Shown in pieces: positions 10,475 to 23,090 of a stretch of DNA of 64,000 bases (position 1 is its first letter; every line of letters starts with the position of its first letter). Source of the DNA: Micrasema longulum (Eukaryota; Arthropoda; Insecta; Trichoptera; Brachycentridae); assembly GCA_022494885.1 (NCBI GenBank), contig JAGVSM010000186.1:124001-188000 (forward strand). The letters are read 5' to 3'. The position numbers were made by a program, and so were the translations under genes. The notes under the pieces are model-generated. The model was not told where the DNA came from. It searched no databases and saw only the letters and a program-made list of their open reading frames with translations.

Positions 10475-13400
10475 TTACTGTGACTTGATTAAATTGATTT
10501 AATAAGCGGTGCTATTTGATGACTATGGAACATATCTTTTTGAGACTTGAATGGGAGCATCAAAGGTGAGAAATTAAAGAAATAATGATAATAATATATG
10601 AATGAATCAAATTAAATTTAGAAAAATATTACACTTTTGTAACTGAATTGAATACAAGTAAACATTGTTTTTGCTACCATTCGTGTTTGCAATATGGTCA
10701 TGAAGAAGCATCACAATATGCGACATAAGTCTTCCGTATAATTTGTCAAACCCACAGTGAAAGTAGTTGAGTCAAATTCAATTAAAAAATCACGGTTTAC
10801 ATTTTTATAAAAATATTTTAAAGAGTAGCTGGTTTATTGACAAAAAACATTTCTTTAAATATAAGCCAAACGAATAAAAAAACCCACGGTCTTTTAAACG
10901 GTTTTCGAGTATGTGAAATAATGCTTTTACTAGAAGCGTCTAGTGATGTCCGCATGTTCCACGGAGCGGCTGTGGAAAAATAGGAAGAAGAAATATCACG
11001 GTGCAGAGGAGATTTTTTGTGAGATTCTTTTTAATTATTTTTCCTACCAGGAAACACTATGTACCGTGGCTTAATTTTTATTTTTGCTATTATTTAATAA
11101 TGTACATGCTACCATTTTCCATTGCGTTGTATCCCAACGCAACACAGGGCTCTTAGCCTCATTAAGTTTGGGATCGGTTATCATTATTTTTTTGAAATAT
11201 ATATGTTTTTGTATGAATAAATAAAATATATATTTATAAGTATGATTAGATTTTTCTAACTTATTTTTTTAAATATAATCTAAACCTAATTTACTGCGTT
11301 TTATTTAGTTTGTTTATTTATTCATTTTTTTCCATTATAAACAAAGGTAAACAATAAAATAATGTGACCTCACTGGGGTTACCCGTGCTATTTAAGAAAA
11401 TACTTTAAAAAAATATTTTTACATGTAAGAACACAACTTGTGAGTGACACTTAACAATATACTTTTTAAAAAATATTTTTACATGTGAGAATAAACAAAG
11501 AAGACTTAATATACAGAGATACCTAACAAAATGTTCAGAAAGTTTTAAACACTACGTATTTAAGTTTATATTTAATTTATGTACACCTATACTATTTATA
11601 TTAGAAAATGTACAATAAGTTAATAAAAACATAACATGAACTATACATTTGTGAAGCAGTTTATTCAATATTGGTTTAGGCGAAAGAGACATTCCATTTT
11701 ACTTCTACCCAGCTTCACAATCCATTTTTTTATAGCCTTTTTGAACATTTTCTCATTTCTTATTGTTTAAGTAGAACGACGTATGTTGAGTATAATGAAT
11801 CACATAATATTATAAAAAGTACAATATGTATAAACTACATATATTGTTTTTGTATTATTTTGTAGTTTTTTAATAAAATACTGTTATGTTAAATGTACAA
11901 ATGTTTCTGTTTATAAAAGACATTTGTGCCGTGCACAAAAAAAAATAAAAAATTAAATCACATTAAACAAAATAAAATTTTTTTTCACTTTTTATGTTCA
12001 TCACACCTATTATCTTTGATGGGCGGATACAATTGTAAAGCGTCCTTGGGGTGATTTTTCACAAAGGTGGCGCCATAAACTAAAAACCAAACTAAAACTA
12101 AAAATTTGGAATGCTTTTGTTCTGTGCAATAGAGCTTAAGGCTTCTCTAGAGAATTATTATTCTGAGGTATTGATACACTTTTGTGACTACTTAAAACAT
12201 TTTTTTTTGTACCAATGTATGTAAATTTAGGTCAAAAATTATAGAAATTTTGAGAGAAGCAGACATTTAACTTTATTATTATATAAAAAAAAATATTTCG
12301 TTTCTTTTTCATTTATTATATTGAACATAATTTAAACTATTGTATTAAGTGTAAATAATTTTTTTGGTGTGTGCATGAGTTTCTTACACTAATATACAAA
12401 GAAATTGGCAATATATGTGTACATACTGTTTGTTTACCAAATAAAATAAATAAATAAACGACTTATTTTATTAAAAAAACAATGGTTGTAATAAAACAAG
12501 TATGCGCATTTTTGACATTTTTTCAGCGGCACAAATAATACAAGATGGTCTCAGTAATATAAGTACCGAGACTCATTCGTTGAGTGGTACTAATAAAGTA
12601 GTATAAATTAGTTCTTGTAGTATATGTAGACTCATTTCTGTTTCAACTTTAATGGTTCAAGTAGTATATGTTGAATATTTCTGTAATTTATACAAATTAC
12701 TTGAATGTGGTTACATAGATAAAATAGTACGTAAATAATAACCTGTTTCGCAAAATATGAGTTCTGCCGTTAAATAATTGGGTTCATAACTTATACCCAC
12801 CGAAGATAGGTCCAATTAGAAGCATAGTGAATGATCGATTATATGAATATTATTTTTTATGCCTCAGTTTCCTTAACTAAATCATGAAAAATTGTACATA
12901 AAACTTTACTACACGTCTTTTCATGATTCAGAGCATATTGTAATGAAAGAAAATATTATAAAACCCACAAAAATGCTTTAAAGGCGACATTTAAAACAGG
13001 GTCTAATTTGACCCATCGTTTTATTATTAATGTGCGTATATTTTCGAGTCAGCGGGTTTTAATAACGTTTTTTGCTCTCCTCAAAAGCTACACCTTTGCA
13101 GTTATACTCTGTGTTCGCGCATCAAAGCTGTATTAAAAGCAATTTACACAATTTTTTTTATTTAAAAATTCACCTTCCCTTCTCTAAAACGTATTTTATC
13201 TCTGTTTAAAAATTCTACAAATTCGTCAACTTTTATAAAATCTCCAGCAAATTAAATTCAGTACTTGTCTACAACCATTTGGAAATAAGTATAATATTCT
13301 GGATTATTGATTCATGTAATGTTAATCTCGGCTTATTTCTTAACTAAGTAAATAAATTCATTAATCCTTGAGAATGTTATATTATATTTATATCGTGTTA

Positions 13401-13494
13401 ATTAAAAAATGGGTTTTTTTAATATGGTATAATAAAGTTATTATAATGGAGAGTTTAAATACGAGTATGTACAAACAAAATTCAAAGTTAACAA
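10475..13494. other. AT-rich intergenic stretch
   Basis: No gene seen. A-rich or TAAAT-type tails near 11205-11235 and 12435-12460 suggest old LINE 3' ends, and 12590-12670 repeats the word agtagtata three times; none could be assigned to a family. Confidence 0.4.
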
Positions 13495-13980
13495 AAAAAA
13501 AAAACATATCACAACAGAGATGAAGAACATTAAGAGAAGGTAATATAGAAGTCCAGGCATCTACAGGGCTTATGACCTGTCAATGGCTGGTTTAAGTGGC
13601 CACTTTACACACTGTGTAACATTCACCATGCCCATATTTGAACATCTATATTCCTTCAATTCTTTCATCCGTTGATGTTTGTGAAGTTAAAGAGCTGAAA
13701 CCTTTATTTATGCGGGTGAGATTCATCTAATTGAATTATTTCACCTTCATACTAGGCAACGCCTGAAAATGTTATTTTTTAAATTTCTATACTTCTTCAT
13801 GGACCAAGTGGATTTATCAACAATATTTTGAGTTTGTCCAAATTCTATATTACCTACTCTTAAATGTTCTTCATCTCTGTTGTAATATGTCAATATAAAC
13901 AGCTCCCCAGGGAGTTGAATCCAGTCCTTGTCTACAAAAATTTGGACAAACTCAAAATATTGTTAAAAAAAATAAATTAT
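13495..13980 (+). mobile_element. Inverted-repeat element T1, long form
   Basis: The left end (acaacagagatgaagaacat near 13510) is repeated inverted at about 13862-13892, giving roughly 35-bp terminal inverted repeats around a 380-bp interior. The interior holds the hallmark words gacctgtcaatggctggttt, cacactgtgtaacattcacc and ggcaacgcctgaaaa. Outside the inner inverted repeat is a further shared block ending aaatttggacaaactcaaaa. No transposase is present. About eleven more copies or fragments lie in this window. Confidence 0.7.
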
Positions 13981-14264
13981 AAAAAGTAAATTCTGTATAT
14001 TAGAATTTTTATAATTGACCTTTGATAAAAAATAATTAATATTTTATTTATAATTAATAAAACCAAATTATCAGCTTTGCTTATCAACACGATATTGAAA
14101 TTTTATCACTTTTTTTAATTTATAAAGGTACTCTTAATATTTAATATGACTTCATTTTTATTTTGGTAGATTAAGTGTTTTTAAATAATTTTCTTTTACA
14201 AAAGTTTCTTTTTACAAAACGTTCTGCTGAAATCCATACATTTTTATTGTAATTTATATACTTA

Positions 14265-14420
14265 TAAGCAGTTTATTACACATTTTCGAGACATAAATCC
14301 CAACTACATATAAATAAAAGTCCTATGTTGCGTTGGTTGGGACGAGTAGTTAGTTAACACAGACATGCAAGTATATCAATACATATATTTTATAGGATCA
14401 GAAACATAATAATTGAAAAA
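14265..14420 (+). repeat. Dispersed repeat D, copy 1
   Basis: The words ataagcagtttattacacat, 'cataaatcccaact' and ggatcagaaacataataat recur in the same order at 42435-42580. Both copies lie close to a T1 element, and at 42 kb they are contiguous, so D may be part of a larger T1-type element. Confidence 0.55.
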
Positions 14421-14924
14421 AAAAAATATTATGGCACATCAATGTGGTAAACACCAAACTCAAACATTAGGAAAATCAAGGAGTTTCCCACTCAAGAGAT
14501 TTAAATACGATAATTATAAATATAAAAAAATAATTAATTAAAAAGTATACGCCAAAAATGGGCTCAGTGATTTATTTAAATTTTCGAGATATTAATGCAA
14601 TTTTTTTCCCCTTATGATTTTGATAGAAATTAAATATTTAAAGCTTATAAAATGTGAAATTCTTATAAATTGTAGCAAAAAAATGTGGTCACGGATGGCA
14701 AAAAATCAGTAAACAATACGAAGGTTGAGGTAATAAGCGGTTTGGTCTGTAGTAGAACGGAGTTAAAATATATTTTACATCAAATACAAACATATAAACT
14801 CAGTATCCAATAAATAATGCTTTTAATTTTTTTTTGCTCTCGTGCAAAATGCATGATGTTTTAATTAACCCATTTTTGATTTGTACCCTTAAATAAAAGA
14901 TTATCTTTATCATTTAATTTGTAG

Positions 14925-15080
14925 GAACGATCACTCTTACATTTCAAGATTTAGGGATTATGAAATATTGCAGTTAAAAATCAATTTATTTAAAAAAAGT
15001 GGTTTGTGTTAATCTGCTTAGGAATCAAACCTTATACCTTATTCTCAATTGTAATACATCCTAACTATGCTCTGTTTTTA
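14925..15080 (-). mobile_element. SINE-A relic
   Basis: In minus orientation the B-box relic (reverse complement of aggaatcaaaccttatacc) follows the body word corresponding to agggattatgaaatattgc. Heavily mutated. Confidence 0.45.
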
Positions 15081-15749
15081 GTTTAATATATGATGTTTAT
15101 TCCAAAAGTATAGTAGTTAGAAATATTCTTCCAAAAGTCGCCGGGAAAATTTAAAACCTCGTAAACATCGTTTGATCAATTTGGAAATTGGTTAAATGTT
15201 ACTCGAGCAAATGCAGGATGAGATTTACAAATAATGTTTGGAAACTTAAATGCGATAAAAAAGCCTTTTTTCAAACTTCTACAAAGAATAAAGAAATGAT
15301 GTTATTTGAATAAATGATTCGCGTGATAAAATTTTCCGACTCGCCAAAAACTGTAAATAAAAACACCACAAAACTAAACACCTTAGTAAAAAAACAATGA
15401 AAGTAATATCATGAAAGTCACCAACGATTTCACCCTTTTTACAAACAATCTGGATTCTTTTTTGTCCGTTGTGGATGGTCGTTTGAAAGAGAAGGAGAAT
15501 TTCGTATTTCTTACGCGTGTGGGTAAAAGAGATGTAAGATAGGGGGTTTTCTTCTAGGGCAAGTCTGCACGCCACATCCGTAACCAATACAAAGAGAATA
15601 AACCGTACCCAGTATGTTCACAGTAAAGTAATAATTAGCAAAAAAAAAAACATATTACTAAAATAGCAATTGCCAAAGCTAAGCGTACATGCTAATTTAA
15701 ATTTGTTAAAAAAATACATTTATATTAAATTTGAAATATTTTGGAAAGA

Positions 15750-15880
15750 TGTCAGCCCCGTGAAGTGGTAACAGCATTTACCTGCAATTTGTAAAGTTTC
15801 GGGTTTGATTTCATTCTTTCATAGTCCTTTTACTAGCATCTGAATCATAAGACTAATGATTTTGCTTTCTGATTGAGATG
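15750..15880 (+). mobile_element. SINE-A relic
   Basis: tRNA-like head (ccccgtgaagtggtaacagc), degenerate B box (ttcgggtttgatttc), then a shortened body with tcatagtccttttactagca. Poorly preserved. Confidence 0.5.
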
Positions 15881-16144
15881 TATCTCGTTATATCAGTGCG
15901 CTTATGTTGGTGCGCCATTAAGAATTTGACTACGAACAAAATTAACAGTGAATTTGCTGGAAAGCGAACATGCCAACTACTATATTACAAGCCCGACTTA
16001 TTTCCACCCATTTTAATTATAGGATTTTTATCTAAGAGTTGCCATCTTCGAAAATAGTATTCTAATTATATTTCACACACAGAACTGTATTCTTCATCCG
16101 CCTGGACACGAAGACATTTTTAGGAATATAAGTATTAATGTATA

Positions 16145-16250
16145 TATATTTATATGGCAAGCAATCTATCGTTAGCTAGTTTGAGTGATCACTTTACACA
16201 CTGCGTAACATTCACTATTCTGCGTATATTTCAACATCCTTTTTTAAAAA
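16145..16250 (+). mobile_element. Fragment of T1 element
   Basis: Carries the T1 interior (tttgagtgatcactttacac, actgcgtaacattcacta) without inverted ends. Confidence 0.5.
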
Positions 16251-16526
16251 AATATTATTGAACCAGCTTAAAAAGAACCTCCAAATAAAATGCAACAATT
16301 AGACCAATTTGTAATTTATGATCCTTAAAAATACTGCAATTATAAACTTACTGTCGGAACTTACAAAACTAAACAAAATATCTATAGCAGTGATACACCC
16401 AGTAATATTTTTGGAGAAAGATTAAAAATTTTGTAATAAGGCCAACAACAAAAAATCCTATTACCTAAAATATATATTTTTTGAAATATTGAAAACAAAT
16501 TCAAAATACAAAACTAAACTTATTAT

Positions 16527-17010
16527 TTAATGCAGTGTGACTTTAAGTTTCCGAGATTTTTCTGCTAGTTTAACTCTTAAAAGACTGTGGTAAATAATCC
16601 CTTTGCGCGCGGTGATGTAACATCGTGTTACCACTAGTAAAAGACGGAATATTCTGAAGTTCAGACATTTGAAAAAAATGAAAAACATGGAAACATACTG
16701 TTTAATTATTCGTTTTCCATAACTTATGCGAATAAACATATAATTTAGCCCCGTTATAGCAAATAAATTAAAAATCACAAAAACGCCGCTCATGTTACGC
16801 GCGTGCGCCCCCTATCATTGTCATTAACCAACTGAAGGCTAAATCTGTTTTAGACGACACCCGCCGCAGAACAGCGTCTCTGTCTTTCCTGTTATGACTT
16901 ATATCTTCGTGCTCTCTCTTGTATAAGGTATATGTATAAATGTGTTGCTGAATTAGCGGACATTCATTCTTCGCGTAGCAAGGATAAATATTTTTTTGAA
17001 TAAACATTTA
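16527..17010 (-). other. GC-richer segment with two adjacent minus-strand frames
   Basis: The minus strand has an 88-codon frame (16793-16527, beginning MSGVFVIFNLF with hydrophobic stretches) preceded by CpG-containing DNA with an initiator-like ttcagttgg near 16830. It could be a promoter with a first exon, or a repeat. I recognise no family, and the third positions are not biased as in the gene at 1-174, so I do not call it a gene. Confidence 0.2.
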
Positions 17011-18335
17011 GCATAGTTATACAAATTTTATTTTCCAAGTCGGGTGTGAAAATGTCCATTTGAAGATTACAAAAAATACAAATTCATCACTCAAAAAAAT
17101 AAAAGAGATATATCAAGTCTTGTGTCCTATGTCGACTTGTGTGACATCACAGCCACACAAGAGTTAATCAAAATTTCATCAAGCGTTGGATTCATAGATT
17201 AGTAAAGATGTAACAGTGTTAACAATTTAAGTTTTTATATTTTTTCTTGAGAAAAAATGCTAAATACTCATATCTAGCAAATGTTTTGACGTTATGTTCA
17301 CAAATTCTAAATAATATAATGGGTAAAAATCAATTTTACAACGTTACCTAAAACACCCTTTATTTCACTGACTCAACAGTAGTACAGCATACACCATACA
17401 CCGGGTCAACAAAAAGAATTTCTCGCGATTGGTTGGTTTTGAACTCAATTAACGCTATTATATGAAGTTCATAGTAAAAACGACTAAAGGTCGAGTGCAT
17501 AAATAATATATCTGTGGCGAAAAGTGACTTTATTTACAGGTAAGCTATAAAAAAATATCATATATTTGTACCTACATAGGAGGTAAATAATATAATGTAA
17601 GTAATATATACTATAAATTGATTGATTTTTCTGTGGTTCTGTGTGATACAACAACTCTCAGCCATGAAATCAACTCAAACGATGCAACTTCGTGATATGT
17701 TATATTATCCATTATTTTAATATATAATTCCATTCTAATTATTAAAAAAATACCACTATGAATTCAGTCAATATTAGGTATTTAATTGAAATGTCAACTG
17801 GCCGCATTGTTCTAATAATTAATAGTGCTAAACACGGCCGCGTGGAGCGCTGTATGTCCTGCAATATGACGCATGAAAGTAATTATTGTCTTGTGTCAAA
17901 ATTACCTTCTCAAAAAAAAAATAGTGCTTAAGAAACAATGTTTGAAATACTGTTTTCTAAATCAAGAATCTTCAAATAATTTGTATAATCTGCAATTTTA
18001 ATGTAGGAGAAAAAACCCGCACTGGGGTTATTACATTAAAAATATTGTATCCTTATTTATCTGAAAAATAAGCTGGAATAATCGGCTAGTTTCTTAGCTC
18101 GCCGCAGGCGCTGGGCGCGCTTTATTAAAATTTATATTTATATTAGAATAAAAATAAAAATGGTGGAAATGATTTAAAATAAATGTTATTATTTATTTGT
18201 TTTTCTGTAAATAAAGTTACAATAAAACATTATTATGGTTATTTAAATATGATGGCAAGCTGCGCATAATCGCTTCTATACACGGTTCGCCCCTGTAATT
18301 TATAACTGTATGTATTATTCATTATTAAAGCATTA
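17011..18335. other. AT-rich intergenic stretch
   Basis: No gene or assignable repeat. The 17-mer tcatcaagcgttggatt (17176-17192) recurs inverted at 18815-18831 inside the foldback element, hinting at an unrecognised relative of that element here. Confidence 0.4.
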
Positions 18336-18339
18336 ACTT

Positions 18340-19105
18340 TGTGGTGAAACATTTTACTAAATGTTATTAATTCTTTAGATATAACCACTGACCGACTTTT
18401 CTATGTCTACCGGTTCTGAAACGTACCCGTCTCCTCATCAGGACACTAATTAAACTAACACGCAAATCGCGAACCGCGCCTAATGGTGCAAAAGGCACTG
18501 CATTGGTACACTAAATCAATTTTGTTACATGAAGGTAAGGTGATCAGTCTTACGCTTCAAGTACCAGTTCAGGGATTATGAAATAATTATGTATAAAAAC
18601 ACCCTTTTAAATAATATTTCATATTAACCATGTCGGGAATCGAACCCGAGACCTTTTGCATGGTAGGCAAATGCAACACGCAAAACCCACTCTAAACCTT
18701 CACCATAGTTGTTGCACAAAAATAAAAAACCAACATGATATGCATTTTAGTAAGAATGGATTACAACTGATATGCACTGTGAATAATAATAGATGAGAAA
18801 TATTAGAAAAAAAGAATCCAACGCTTGATGAACCTTTTTATCAACTTTTTCTCAAACAACAAAAAATAATTTCATAATCTAATCAGTGCATGTTTGTGCT
18901 AATCAGTTTTTGTTCTTATTAAAATGCATGTCGTGTTGGTTTCATATTTTTTGCAACAACTATGGTGAAGATGCGTAGTGGGTTTTGCGTATTGGTTTAA
19001 TAATTGGTGTCCTGACGAAAAGACAAGTACGTCTCGAAACCGGTAGCTATAGAAAATTTGGTAAGTGATTAAATACAAATATTTAATAAAATTTAGTTAT
19101 ACACA
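18340..19105. mobile_element. Foldback element F1 with nested SINE
   Basis: The arms at about 18345-18450 and 19012-19100 are inverted copies: the left has 'tctatgtctaccggttctga' and 'catcaggacactaat'; the right has the complements around tctcgaaaccggtagctata and 'gtgtcctgacg'. An inner inverted pair (18703-18753 and 18920-18970, around caccatagttgttgca) makes the structure a long hairpin. A 200-bp relative lies at 56075-56290. No protein is encoded, so it must be mobilised in trans if at all. Confidence 0.7.
18475..18690 (-). mobile_element. SINE-A copy inserted in foldback F1
   Basis: A near-complete copy in minus orientation: the tRNA-like head reads, inverted, as 'accatgtcgggaatcgaacc' with an intact B box, then the body and the 3' end 'aaggcactgcattggtacac'. 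It interrupts the F1 interior, so it is younger than F1. Confidence 0.75.
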
Positions 19106-19249
19106 ACTGCATCGAAAAGATTCTGAAGGTACGCTTATTAATTTGGTTATTAATTAATTTTAATTTTATATTCACGCACCCGTTAAATTTCGGGAGAGTG
19201 TTATGACCCCTAAAACCCTCCCCTTGAGTGTGCCACTCAGCTATAGCAT

Positions 19250-19500
19250 ATTTATTTATTTATTAACGGACATTGTTCATGTATACCATTTATAAGGTTT
19301 AAATATTACAATAAAAGAATAGTTTAAAACATTTAAAAATAGAAAAGAAGCATTGACAAACATAAGGGACATCAAGACAAGATCTGGACTATTTATTTAG
19401 TGCTCGTTTAAATCGTTGTAAAATTAAATAAAAAAATCCAAATCTTGTCTTGAGCTAACAATACGACAAAGACGGGATTGGAGAATTAAGGCCATAGTTT
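19250..19500. mobile_element. LINE 3' fragments in opposing orientation (family L2)
   Basis: 19253-19300 is the reverse complement of an L2-type tail (gtccgt followed by TAAATAAATAAA). 19375-19480 is plus-oriented and shares caagacaagatctggact and atcttgtcttgag with the copy at 28700-28795. Confidence 0.5.
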
Positions 19501-19867
19501 GTTCTATGTTGATCGTATGCTAAGGTTATGAAATTCGCATGCTAATGAAATTGATTAAAATAGCATAATTTTCATAGTTGACGTTCGCTTCAGAGCCGGA
19601 ATAGTTATTGTAAAACGTACGCAATATAACAAAAAAAAATGTAATGGTGCGTAAAATTCAAAAGATGGGGTTAGGTTTGTTACGGTTGAATGATTTGTGG
19701 ACGATTTCCACCCACTTAACCGATTTTTTATGTTAACTCAATTTGTTGCAATCAGTGTTCTTTGTGACATCGTTCTTACAAATCTGGGCTATCCTCGCCT
19801 CGTGGAGTAGAAGTTGCTAGCGTTTATAAAACTCAAGCTGGATTTAGATTACAAAGGGAAGTTAAGG

Positions 19868-21536
19868 ACGCCATACCTTCACCACGGCCCCGATTACAAT
19901 GGGAAGTTAACAGAGCGTTTTTTGACTGTCTATAAAGAACATCCATTTTCCTAGGTATCGTATGCTATGCAGCTGGCTGTTGGGCACACCGATGTGAGTT
20001 GCAATATTTCAGGCGAATTATTTTAAGCGGACAAAGGCAACCACTTCTGGCTCTTTCTAGAGCATATAGGACATGCTCAACGGATGCACTCCCGGTTCTA
20101 ACGGGCTTGTTTCCTTTAGATCTGGAGGTTCAGCGACGATCTGCAAATTTCCACCTAAAAAGAAGGCGTTCCTCTGTTATTGGTGGCGTCCGTCTACTCC
20201 CAACTGAAGGAATGTCTCAATCGAATATAAAAAAAATGACTTTAAATGCTCTTCTTTATGCTTGGCAATCGCGATGGGAATCTTCCCCTTCAGGGAGGGT
20301 TACATTCCTTTTTTTTCCTTCAATCCGTCAGCGCTTAGAATCTTCTTGGGTCATCCCCGATCACTGGACTACGCAGTTTTTATCAGGTAATGGTAAATTT
20401 AATCCAAAATTATTTGTTTTTAATATTGTTGACTCCCCTTCGTGCTGCTGCGGATATCCAAACCAATCTTCTGAACACATCCTGTGGACTTGTCCCTTCC
20501 CCCTTCTCTATGATTACCGAATGGAGCTTCTCGCTACTATCCGTGGCCCTGTTATAGGTCCTGTCGGATATACAGATCTAGTGGCTTCTAAAAAGAATTT
20601 CAAGGCTTTAAAAAGTTTTGTATCATTTCGGCGAATTGATCATGTCCAATCAATTTAATCCCAGTCAGTGAAGAATTCACTTCCCTCTCTTCTAAATCCA
20701 ACGAAGTGCATATTATGTACTTCTGGATTACTTTCTTTCAGCACAAAGATGCTAAGGCTACCAGATTTTAGAGAGCTCCTTCGGGCAGCTTTTCTCGTTT
20801 GACAACGAGCAAATTTTCCGTGTATGTGGGCACCGCCAAGGAGACTTATGTTCTCAGATGCGGTGTGCGGTATGTGGTGGGTAAGCTGTCTATAAAGAAA
20901 AATCGATATTTTGTGTACGAAGATGGGTATATTTGCATTAACATTTAAAGTATCTTCATTGGTAACCTATAAATGAACGTAGTCATGCAGAAAGCGGCCA
21001 GCCATAGAAAAGTGAAACTTAGATAATAGCACTTCTGTGAAAACATTAAATAATCAAATCTATCGAACAAATATAATATTTTTGACTTTTACAGATGATA
21101 AACAATTAATACGTTAGTTTTTTAATATTTCAAACAAATATCTTATTATTTATTTAACTAGTTTTAGTAATACTTTGTGTCTTAAGATTTTTATAGAGCT
21201 GTGGGTGTTATCTGCGAATCGAAAAATGCTGTTTTTAAAATCAACACTATTTTTAGAAGATGATTATTCCAGCGTTTTGGATGAAAGCGTCCTGGCTGTT
21301 TTTAGCAGAACAAAGAATTGACCTTACTGCACCCGATAACACCGAAATTTCAATTTCTCAAAATTGTGGACTGGCTGCTTTCTGCATAACTACGTTCAAT
21401 TGAACATATTAAAAAGAAAATAATGTATGCCTATTCTGCTTTTCATACAGAAAACTTAATTTTAGTTTGTAGATAAAATTGATAATAAATGTTAACTTCC
21501 CATTGTAATCGAGGCCCATGACGGTATAGGCAAGGA
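19868..21536. mobile_element. Foldback element F2 carrying a nested LINE
   Basis: The ends are inverted copies: 'gattacaatgggaagttaac' near 19893-19912 and its reverse complement near 21490-21510, with flanking ccatacc/ggtatagg also inverted. A second inverted pair (20974-21003 around 'gtcatgcagaaagcggccag' and 21371-21400) shows that the interior folds back as well. Removing the LINE leaves about 720 bp. A related terminus (taacgtcccattgtgatacg) stands alone at 29406-29433. No transposase is seen. Confidence 0.65.
19940..20885 (+). mobile_element. 5'-truncated R1-clade-like LINE with target duplication
   Basis: The open frame 19936-20658 reads IVCYAAGCWAHRC, then LSRAYRTCSTDALPVLTG and a zinc-knuckle-like C-C-C-G...H-x-x-x-x-C region (SCCCGYPNQSSEHILWTC). 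This is the C-terminal part of R1-type non-LTR retrotransposon ORF2. The insert is bounded by the 14-bp direct repeat ctgtctataaagaa (19926-19939 and 20886-20899). The RT palm and endonuclease are absent. There is no poly-A tail, which some R1-like elements also lack. The copy has inserted into foldback F2. Confidence 0.85.
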
Positions 21537-21835
21537 CAAATTCTCTCTAGCGATTACAAAGATACACTAACGACTCTCCATCTTACAGTTTTGGGTAGGT
21601 ACATCGATATATAACAATGGGACGCGCATGCCATGGTACACATATCTACGCACTGAAGTAACGTACCTTTATTATGACGTCATAGTTGAAGATAAACTCT
21701 CCCTAGTGATTACAAAGATACACTACCGACCCCCTAATTTCTAATTTTGAGGTAGGTACATCGGTATGTAGCGATGGGTCTAGTACTTCACGGTACACAT
21801 ATCTACTCATTAAAAGTGTCAAAAAATTTGTTCCA
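21528..21835 (+). repeat. Two direct copies of a ~160-bp repeat (family S)
   Basis: Units starting near 21535 and 21697 share gattacaaagatacactaac/c, 'aggtaggtacatcg' and ggtacacatatctac. A third unit is at 23430-23590. Units differ at many positions, so the array is old. Confidence 0.7.
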
Positions 21836-21929
21836 CCGAACAGTTTTATTTGATGTTTTAATCGTTCTGACGTGGCCAGTTTTTTTTTTTAAAAGCCTAG
21901 TTAAAATACGAGAGAGAAACGTAAATTTT

Positions 21930-22060
21930 ATCTTATCTTAATGTTTGATAAAAGTAGGTGTGATAAGTGCACTAATAATATCGAGATATGTACATTATTA
22001 AATGCTGATAGCACAGAATTAAGAATAGTCCAGAAGGAGCGTAGAATTATATTTAAATAG
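21930..22060 (+). mobile_element. LINE family R relic
   Basis: Contains aatatcgagatatgtacatt and attaagaatagtccagaa, matching the IEIRTL and following block of the family R copies at 9400-9480 and 46885-46940. Short and broken. Confidence 0.45.
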
Positions 22061-22639
22061 ATCGGACTGTTTCCAATAATCCTCCCACTATGCCCTATTT
22101 TCGCCGCGCGCATGCGTAAAATCCCCGCTCAATGTTGTCAGACAGCGAAAAATATAATCATAACACAAATGTAAGATATACATATTGAAAAAAAAAGCAA
22201 TTTGTCAATTTCTCTAAAATTTTATTGAACACCTGGAAACATTGATTGACTCAACAGAGTATAGATAAGTAAAGGGTTATTTAATGAGAGTAATTGAATT
22301 AACAAACTTTGAACTTAAAATATAAAACAAATTTTATTTTACATAAAACGGATATTTTTATCATGTTAAATAATATTTGATATTTTAAAGATGATGTCGT
22401 TAAAATGTCCGAGATCTAATTTTCATTAGTTCTTTCATTAGATGAGCGAAGTAGGGTAAAAAAATTTACTACCCTGGCAAAACCAACAAAATTTCCATTT
22501 TGTTTCTTCGACAATCTGACAGATAGTAAAATAATTCGATTATTAAGTAATGCATTTGCTACTTAAACATTCGTTTGCTTATTACACACGAAATGTGTTA
22601 CCACCCTGTTTCTTTAAGATCCTAGCAGTTTTTCTACAC

Positions 22640-22800
22640 TTTAAAAGGACACAACACAGCATAGTTAAATTCAAATCAGGAGTTGCGTACTAAGCGACGT
22701 CTACAAAGAAACTAGTGGGTCAAAACGTAAACCTACTAATTTATGAGTAGTTTAGTCGCGTTTTGTTTGATGTGCGTATGCGGTTTCTGGACTATCCTTA
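22640..22800 (+). repeat. Dispersed repeat E, copy 1
   Basis: Nearly the reverse complement of 42775-42935 over about 155 bp: both contain caggagt(t/c)gcgtactgagcg-like and 'gatgtgcgtatgcggtttct' blocks. It runs directly into the family R LINE relic, so E may be an upstream part of the same element. Confidence 0.65.
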
Positions 22801-23090
22801 ATTCTATGGCTGATACAAGCATTATCGACAAAATCAAGATAGAAATTCTGCGTTGGTTTGAACATGTAGAGCGAATGAACAGCAAAAGAACGACTAAAAA
22901 AAATATGATGCGAATGTTGATGGATGCAAATTCAACAAATTATTGAAGGCGGACATGTCAAAAGCCAGAATAATTGGCTCACGTGCATGGGAAGATGAAA
23001 TGATGTAGAGGAAGCGAGGAATGCACGCAAAAGCAGAGTGATATGGCGTTCTATTCTCTCTGACAACCCCTAAGGGGAAATCGCCCGATG
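22785..23090 (+). mobile_element. LINE family R RT C-terminal relic
   Basis: Reads ILRWFEHVERMNSKRTTKK followed by MRMLMDAN and, after a frameshift, ...HVKS, then a block ending 'cccctaaggggaaat'. These match the better copy at 46940-47225. Confidence 0.65.

Noticed and set aside
19936..20658. Longest clean frame in the first 29 kb, as a host gene
   Set aside because: Motifs (AYRTCSTDALPVLTG, the CC.CG...H....C knuckle) and a flanking 14-bp duplication show it is a LINE fragment.
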